Shown: positions 49,701 to 58,700 of the stretch, in pieces
How the letters are laid out: each line of letters starts with the position of its first letter
How positions within the stretch are numbered: the stretch's first letter is position 1
Assembly: GCA_036874045.1 (NCBI GenBank)
Contig: CM072336.1
Location: forward strand, 27,231,501-27,295,500
Length of the DNA: 64,000 nt
Reading direction: 5' to 3'
From: Cymodocea nodosa
Lineage: Eukaryota; Streptophyta; Magnoliopsida; Alismatales; Cymodoceaceae
Notes under the pieces: model-generated
What the model was told of the DNA's origin: nothing
Database searches by the model: none
What the model saw: the letters and a program-made list of their open reading frames with translations, nothing else
Program-made: the position numbers and the translations under genes

Positions 49701-52700
49701 ATATTTTGGAATCCCTTTTTTCTGCCTCAGTTACCCATCCATCATGCAAAAAACTATTGAGTCTCCATTCTTCACCTTGAAGGATATATTATCACTGGAA
49801 AACTGAGATAGAGTGAGAACTGATGACCACCAGGAAGAAGGTACAACTGAATGGGTTGTATGTATTTACTGTTCATGATATCAATCCATAGGGAATGTTT
49901 GGTGGTCTTCCATCTACACAGGCATTTGCATGTGAGAGCTCTGTTAACAGTTTTCAATGAGCTTAGTCCTAAGCACCCTTTTTATTTGGGGTTGGAAACT
50001 TCTGACCAGACCATCAAGTGCATGCCCTGGTTTGAACTTTGAAGTACCTTTCCATAACCAATTTCTGGATATACTTTCAAAAGCATGAATCACACCTCTT
50101 TGTAGCTAAAACACTGTCATGTGAAGTATATATGCTGTCATAGACATTTGTTGATAGCACTAGTCTACAAACAAGGCTTGGGAATTTGCTTTTATATCCT
50201 TAAATCTGCCTTGGACAATTGTTTCTCATCCACCAAGTATCTCCAATCTTCACATCCCAATTCACAGATGCCTAAAGGCAATTGCAAGTAGGTGCATTTA
50301 CACCTACTACCAAGCATGGAGGAATAAGAACTCTGGAGTTAACTGTGTTTGGGCGGAAGCAGAATCAAGATGGGTGACCACTTGAGAAGTTCTCGTGCAG
50401 TGCTTATAGGCAGTAGTGTTGGTTCTGCTCAAACATTGGCAAGCTGTAGCTGTGTGCACCACTTACCAAAGTAGGCCTAGCAAGGCCCCTTATAAGCTTT
50501 CGTCTCTTTGGATACTCTTGATGTATACTAGGCCGTTTGAATGTCCATTGAGACTCATATGTTATCACCTCCATGGATACTCCTGGTGTATACCAGGTTG
50601 TTTGAGTGTCTATGAAGGTTCACCTTTTATCACCTTTAAGGATACTCTTGGTGTTCACCAGGCTGTTTGAGTGTCTAAGGAGGATCCTTAAAAAAAAAAA
50701 AAAAAAAAAAGGCAATTGCAAGTAAATGACACCTACCCTTTTCTGCATCTTGTTGACTATCTCCTTGTGTACATTATTAGAACCCATGATAGAGCTCTTC
50801 AGGAAATTTATCTTCAGACCTCATGACAGCTCAAATAGCCTAAGCAGAAACTTGAGATTCTAAATCACCTTGTTTAAGTCATTGCAGAAAAAAGTTAGTG
50901 TCATCCATATATTTGAGCACTGATAGGGAACTTTGGCATCCCCAATCCCTCAGCTTTTAAACCATCATTTTGCACGCATGAAGGCAAGAGCATTTGCTAG
51001 TAACTGGAAGGAAGAGGTCACAAAGTATCAACTTGTCAAAATTCTCTACCAATTTGGAAAAGGCCCCTTGAATGTCCATAGATCAGAATAGAAATCGTTG
51101 CTGATGGCAGTATTTATTCTCTTGACCCACTACAACTACTTCAGGAAAACATAGTCTTAAATATCCAGCAAAAGTGCCAGTTTATATTGTCATATGCCTT
51201 CCTAAAGTCAATCATGCCCTTCTTGGCGCACAACTTAAGTGGAGATGATACACCAGGAGGGCACACAACTTAAGTGGCGATGATACACCCTCTGAAACTT
51301 TAGAGATTTTGCACAAATATGAAGGTATTTTTGCTTAACCAAAGGAGCTACCACTAAGAAGAAGGTTTGAGCACGGAATTAAACATAAAAATCCAGAGAA
51401 GGTTGTGAATAAAGATCTTACAGATATAAACAATTTCAAGAGGAAGAAATGGAGAGACATTGAAACCTGGTTGCCTCAAGGATTTGCTCCTAACAATTGC
51501 ATTGTATTTGCTTCCCCTTCTCTATTAGTTCAAAACAAAGGAGATTGAAGTTGGTGTATTGACTATTGAGAGCTCAATCATATTACAATCACAGATGTTG
51601 ACCCCACGTGCTTCATTGTTGACTTATTAAATGAAATAGGTGGAGCTCAATTGTTTTCCAAAGTTGACTTAATAGCAGGACATCGTCAGATATTTATGAT
51701 GGATGTGGATATCCATAAAACTACTTTCAGAACACATAATGTACAATATGAATTTGTGGTAATGTCTTTTGGCTTGTGTAATGTTCCTTTTATGTTTCAG
51801 TCTTTGATGAATGATATTCTTAAGCCACTTCTTTACAAATATGTCCCTGTATATTTTATGACATTCTGGTCTACCACAGCACACTGCAGAATCTTAGGCC
51901 ATTCTAGATTCTGTACTTCAGCTCCTAGGATAATGTAGGCCATCTAGATTCTGTACTTAAACTCCCGAAATATTAGCTCTCTGCCGAAAGAAAGTGTAAT
52001 TTCTGAGGAGGATGATCTGAAGAAATATCTGCCATTCGTTAACTGGCCTACCTCAGAGAATTTGAAGGCATAATGGCGATTTCTTGGTTTGTCTGGGTGT
52101 TGCTGACGTTTTATTCAAGGTTATGTCATAGCTCATCTTCTTACAATCCTACTTAAGAAGGATGATTTTTCTTGGAATGTTGAAGCAGCTACTGCCTTCC
52201 GGTAACCCAAGATATTATTGACCAATACTGCTGTTCTCCAATTGCCTAATTTCAATAAAACATTTATTTTTGAATGTGATGCTTCAGGAAGTGGAATTGG
52301 AATCAAAAGGCTCATCCAATAGCTTTTGTGAGCAAAGTCCTCAACGGCAGCAAGCTGCTTTTACCCATCTATTAGAGATAATGGCTGTGTTACAAGCTGT
52401 TAAAAAATAAAAATGGTCTTTCTTATAGGTGGAAAGATCTTTAGTGATTAGAACAGACCAACTCAGCTTAAAGATACACACCCTGCCCAAGAAAAATGGT
52501 TGACAAAATTATTGGGATTTGAAAGTTGAGTATAAACCAGGCACAAGTAGGGTTTCTCATGCCCTCTGCAGAAAGGTTGATCTCAATTATACTTTACAAG
52601 GAATTCCAATTCTTTTTCCTAAGTGGTTTAACATGGTTAAAGAGGCTTATGCCACTTCTGAGGATTACAAATCTTTCACTAAAGATTGGGAAAATGAATC

Positions 52701-55700
52701 ACTTAATCCTCACAAATACAAACTCCTAGATGGACCAGTGATATTTCCCATTCCTGGTTTACGTGATAATGTGCTATGCTCCTTTTTGAATTCCATAATT
52801 CCAACATAGGAATGGATGAAGGACATTCTGGATATGATAAAGCAAGTGGATGGATGAAGTTCACTGTTTACTAGTAGGGATGGTTAAAAGATAAGAAATC
52901 TGTCAAGGGACTATTACATATGCTCCGTCCATTACCTATTCCTACAGCTAGTTTTGTTGTAGCTGATAGATTCACAAAATATTTTCTTTTTATAGTGCTC
53001 AAAATTTTATATGAGTTCTGCCTATCATCCACAATCACATGGGCAAACTCAGGTACTCATCAAAATCCTTGAAACTTACCTAAGATGCCGTTTACTTCCA
53101 ACAGCACAGATAGATGAAGTGGCTAGAATTCCGGTACAACACTAGCAGCCAAGGCTTCCATTACAATGATTCCTTTGATAATTTATATGGGCAGGACACC
53201 ACCTCCAACATTGCTGACTTATCATGTCCAGATACAGCAAAAATAGTAGTCGTTGATCAAAAGTTGTGTCACAGAGAGCAAATTTTACAAAGCATGACAT
53301 TGTATGAAGGCCATGGTGGACAAAAATATGGAGTTCTGTGGAACAGTGGATCGAATGAAATAACAGTGTTTGGGATGAGAATCTTTATTGATTTATGATG
53401 GAAATACAAGTTTGATAGAGGAAATTCGAGGATCAGCTGGCCCTCCAACTTGTGCACAAGCTCATATACTCATTGAGAACCCACCATGCTACGTCTGGCT
53501 CCATTTAAACTGCACTCAAGGACCACCGGAAAGGAAGAAGAATCCCCTGTACCAGGCTTATTACTCATACCTACGTGATTATTTATCTGAACTAGAGGTG
53601 GTTGTCATAGTTATAGCAACAAGTTCACTTCATGGAACTTGCTACTAATCCTTTGGAATGAAATGTTCTGATTGTGTTGAGCATTAGGGGGTTTGTTTCA
53701 TCTGAATAGAATTTTACCCTAGTGCGACATTTTGAAAACATGTGGTATGATACCGCACAAGCATCACGAAGGCATCAATAGATTATTGCTTCTCTTGCAA
53801 CCTCTTCAAACTCCAATGCCCATTACATGAAAAGTATCATGATTTAACAAGTCATTGGGAAGACTGAATGCAAGTTAAGGTGATCACTTGATTGAATTCA
53901 ATTGCTTGGGAACTTCATGTCAACCCCCTTGCCTTGCTTGGATTGGCTTGATAGCTTGAGTTGACAAGGCAATTACTTTTATTGCACTTAGGAATAGTGG
54001 GAAAATTTAGTGAATGATAGGAATAGTTTTAGTGAACTAAAAAGATCCATGTTGCCAACTGCAAATGGTGGGATAAAGATATCGATTGTTCTAAAATAAG
54101 TACCTCAAATTCAATGATAAGATTTATTTATTACAGGGAATCACCTGATGGTAAAATCAAATGTGCTGCCAAGAAAATTGGTTGTAATGGAAAATTAGTT
54201 TTTGCTTGGTGATGCATGACATTTCTGTTCTTTAATATCCTTTTTTTTGGTTTCAAGATGGCTACGCTTGGTTATTATTGTCTTTTATTCTGTTATACAT
54301 GGAAAACATTCCTTGTACCTATCTTCACTAACCTACTTTCTTTCAAGGGATGGGACATCAATTGTGCTTTCAGATGAGGTTGGGCAAATTTTTCTTATAG
54401 CCACTGGTCAAGGAGAATCCCAAAAGGACGCCAAGTATGACCAGGTACTTTGCTGCCTAACAATATCAAGATGATAAAGCTTTACTTTGTTGAGTTCCTG
54501 GAGTGATTGAAGTCCCATTCATTTTGCAAAACTTTGTGATTAGATGATAAACCTGAATATCTATACCCTTTTACTTGACTAATTTTCTGAGCATCATAAC
54601 TGGCATCCAAAAAGTTGACAACTGTAAATTCTGTTGAGGGTTGAATAGGCTGAATCTCATTCAAAAAATGGCTCCCTCTGGTACAAAGGTCTGAGTCATT
54701 TTTCACAAAAAAAAGTGATTCAAAAGGACGATCAAAAAAAAGGGAAAAATATGAAATGAAACGGAACAAGATTAAAGCAAAAATCCCTCCCAACAAAGGA
54801 AAAGTTTTCTAGCTTGGCAAGCAGTACTCTCCTAATCTCTGTCATGTTGATTTAAAGGTCTGAGCCATTAGTCCAGCACACCATGCACACAACAAAGGGG
54901 AGTTATCTTTATTTTGCTTTCGAAGCCTTCCTTTTGGTAAAATTGAATTTTCCTGAGGAACTCATTGTCTGGAAACATATCCCATCCATAAGAGCCATCA
55001 CTAATAAGCAATCCCACAACCATCCACATAGCTCACGCAGGAAGAAAAGATGATCAAAAATTTCAATTTCTTTCTAGCAGAAAACACAGATTATCTGAGA
55101 TTCTCATCTAATTGCTTTGAAATTCCTTTGTAACGAGTCCCTTTTGCATGAGTAACCAAATGAAGAGCTTGACCTTTAGGTGAAACTTGGTCACCACACA
55201 AGTATTTTTGGGCTCCAACAGAGCATTCTCCACTGAGATTGCCTTGCACCTTGTAATTGATGACAGAATTTGCAGAATTTATAGCCTAACCCTACTGAAG
55301 ATAGAAAATTTGGGGAACACAATGATTTTTATTTCTGAATTCGAATACCATTTATGATGACATTTGCTCTTCTTTATGCATCTTTTTTCTGTTTTAATGT
55401 AGTTCTTCTGAATGTTTATCTTCCCTTTTGTTTTGCATCAGTTCTTCCTTGGTGATTACCGCCCACTTTTAAATGATGCTAATGGAAATACTTTGGATCA
55501 GGTTTGTCTGATTATGGCTTAATTATAGTCAGGAAATATTATTTTATTTATTTTAAAATGTTTTTTTGTCTTTTTTTGGAAAATCTGATTTTATTTATTC
55601 TACTGGCCACTTATTATTGATGTGGATGATTTATTTGTAATTGGGTTAATAGTGTATGGGTAAATTATCTAGATATTTAATTTGTTAAGCTTTTATTTTC

Positions 55701-58700
55701 TTCAAAAGCCAAAATTCAACAAGGACTTATTGACATGCTGTTTTTCCTGTCTGATTAAACATACTTAATTCCATTGTTATGTTGAACCAGGAAACTCAAT
55801 TGTCACCATACAGAAGGAATATGCAGGACCTTCTCTGTGATTCAAGTATGATTCTTTTTGTATTTAGTACATCTCTAGAAGGATATTCCTGCATCAATGA
55901 TACTTTAACAGTAATGGGTTAACCTTTTTGTCTGTCTATGGACTAATGGCAGGTATGATTCCATACCCTGAACCCTATCAAAACATGTACCAGCGGCGTC
56001 GATTGGGTATCCTAGGTTTTGAATGGCGCCCTCCTGAGTTACAATTTGCTGTTGGACCATCCAACAACATCAATGCTGGAAATAATATGCTGCCCATTGT
56101 GGACCTTGAGAGATGGGTTGAGAGTCTTGAAGCAATGCCAGAATTTGTTGATACCATGGACTGGGACCATGAAAATGAAGTGCAAAGTGATGATACTGAT
56201 TCTGAGTATAATGTCACAGAGGAATTTTCTAGTGGAAAGGAGCAGGTTAGCTTGAGTATTAGTTCTGATAGTCATGAATACAGTTCAGAAGAGAGTGAGG
56301 ATAACCATGGTGGTAAAGGCCTTCGCAGATCCAGAAGAAATCAATATAAGTCTGAAGTAAGCAAATCCATATTATGATAAGTCGCCCTTTAAAAAGAAAA
56401 AAAAAATTATGATAAGTCTTCCTGATATAATTTAGTTTTATATTTAATGTTGCCTGCATTTTACAGGTTGAAATTACTACCATTTCTGGGCGTAGAGTGA
56501 AAAGGAGAAACCTGGATGAGCATGATAATACAACTACTAGGGGTCAAAGAAAAAGGAGGACGAGAAATGGAAAGTTGACTTCAAAGAAAAGATCATTTAA
56601 ATCAAAACCACATAGGCCTCAAAGGCGTGCTGCACAAAATGCTCGTACATTTCTCTCTCAAATGGGTGAAGTTTCATCAAATGTGGAAGATGATTTCAAG
56701 AGTGACACTTACTCATCAGAGGATGATTCACCTATTCCAGATTCTGTTGACCAAAGTAATGATTCGGATAGGTCATTTTTGAATCCTCAGGAAGTTCTAC
56801 ATGGAAAAGAAATCAAGAATGGTGAGAATGAAAATTTCTCACAATATTCTCTTGTCAATGAAGCTCAATCCAGTGCTGCACCAAAAAGAAGATTAGTTCT
56901 GAGGTTGCCAGTAAGTGATCGCAGGAAGGCTGTTTTTTCAGAGAATGCAATATCAAAATGTCAGAACCAGCATGACCTTTTTTCTGAAAAAATTGGTTCT
57001 ACCAGTGACAACATGGAAAAAATACACCCAACTAAAAGGGAGCCCGGTCAGCCTTCTAGGGACCTGCTGCACCGCAGCTTATCTCAGAATGCCACTGGGC
57101 TTGGAATCAAGGAAGATCATACTGATAAGTTAGATTTTCAGCCTGGTTCATCTTCAGCATACGAAGTTGGCAAAGTCAAGTGGGGAGAAGTGAAGACACG
57201 CTCAGCTAAACGTATACGAACTGGTGATCCTCTGATGAATGAGACATGTCCCATTGGCCTTGAAGATGCCCACACTGGTGCAACCATCACCAATGGACAT
57301 CATATATACGAAAATGATTGTCAAACAACTTCATCTCAATTTGGAAATCAGGCTAATGGTGATGGCCAATGTAAAAGAGATTTCCAAAATGAAGAATGGT
57401 CTACTATTATTACTTCAGAGGCAGTGAATGGTACAGGAAATCCAGAATCTTCAATACATGCATCATTAGTGCAGGATCAGGTTTCAGCAAATGCTGTTGC
57501 ACTTGATAGGTGTCAGGTTCATGATGCTTGCAATGGAATCAGAACAGGAGCAGACCAGCATGTTGCTCAACATTTTGATGAATTTTCTGATACGAAGAAT
57601 TACCAGGGTACTAATAACATGCATGGAAATGATGTTGGTGAGCCCTCTCTTTTTCTTGATACAAAGGACAATGGTCATTCTCGAGATGCAGAAAACAATG
57701 TTCAGCCTATCTGCAGAAGGTTGAGGGTTACATCAAAAAGAGCCATTGCCTCATCTTTCGAGTTATCTAATGCAGTAGAAAATTTGAGGAGCTCTTCTAG
57801 TTCTTTAATATCCAACAGCACTATGCAAGTGGGGCGTGAAATGAGTCCAGTTCTTGAAGAGGATGCCTGCGGTAGTGAAAATTCAGATCTTGGTGATTGG
57901 AGCAACGGATTGAGAAAATCTAGTATCCAGAAGAATGCTAATGTTTATAGCAGATCAAAATCTTCTAGGAGTAGGTCTTCAAGAAGAGATTATCAAAGTA
58001 TGAAGCAAACTAATTTAAACCGTGAAAATGGTAATAGTGACCAGAATGTGGACATTGATAATGGTTTGACAAATAATTTCCATCATACAAGATCCTCCTG
58101 TACAGGGGTTGTTACAGAGAAGCCAAACACTAGTTGCAGATTGAGGGACAATCACAGTTCTGCAGATGCTTCCAGAACCGAATTGAGGTTTCTGTTTAAT
58201 GGCAGTGATTCACTCCAGCATGATGATAGGAAGAGAACTTCAAAACGATCTGCAAGGAACAGGAGGGAAAACTATAGTAGTTGTGAACTGAGTTCTGTAG
58301 GTAAAAGGAATGCATCACATTTAGTAAAGAATATGGCTTGGTTGATGCTATCGGAGCATGAGGAGGGCTATAGGTATATTCCCCAGCTAGGTGATGAAGT
58401 TGCATATCTAAGACAGGTATTATGACTCTTCACCTTTTGTCAAGGAATTACTGCTTCTGTTGTTTCTTGTTATCTAACTTCTTAAGGTTTTTCAAATCCA
58501 AACAAAAGCATAGTTTGAATTTTCTATTAACACCTAGGATGTATTTTCTGGATATTCTGCAATTCTGTAGGATGACCATGGACTTACCAATATTTAGCTG
58601 TTTTTTATAGGAAGTGATAAGTGTTTAGTTGTGGCATTCAAGCAACTTTTACCTTACCTACTTTTTAAATTTTTTTCAGGGACATGCTGAATATTTGGAA

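Larger units (their letters stand above)
49434..54347 (+). other. BRWD coding intron 15, 4.9 kb
   Basis: Donor CCCC|GTAAGT and acceptor TTTCAAG join GKFSP to DGTSIVLSD. Contents: a poly-G run, an antisense LINE carrying a nested 5S-derived SINE, then a sense Gypsy relic. Confidence 0.85.

Noticed and set aside
50291..50405. A functional 5S rRNA gene
   Set aside because: Many substitutions outside the promoter region, no T-run terminator after the 5S end, and the sequence continues into a SINE body and A-tail.
50291..50710. Cassandra TRIM element (LTRs that carry 5S rRNA sequence)
   Set aside because: The element starts at 5S position ~1 rather than with TG, ends in 21 A rather than CA, has no second LTR, and has a 14-bp duplication instead of 5 bp.
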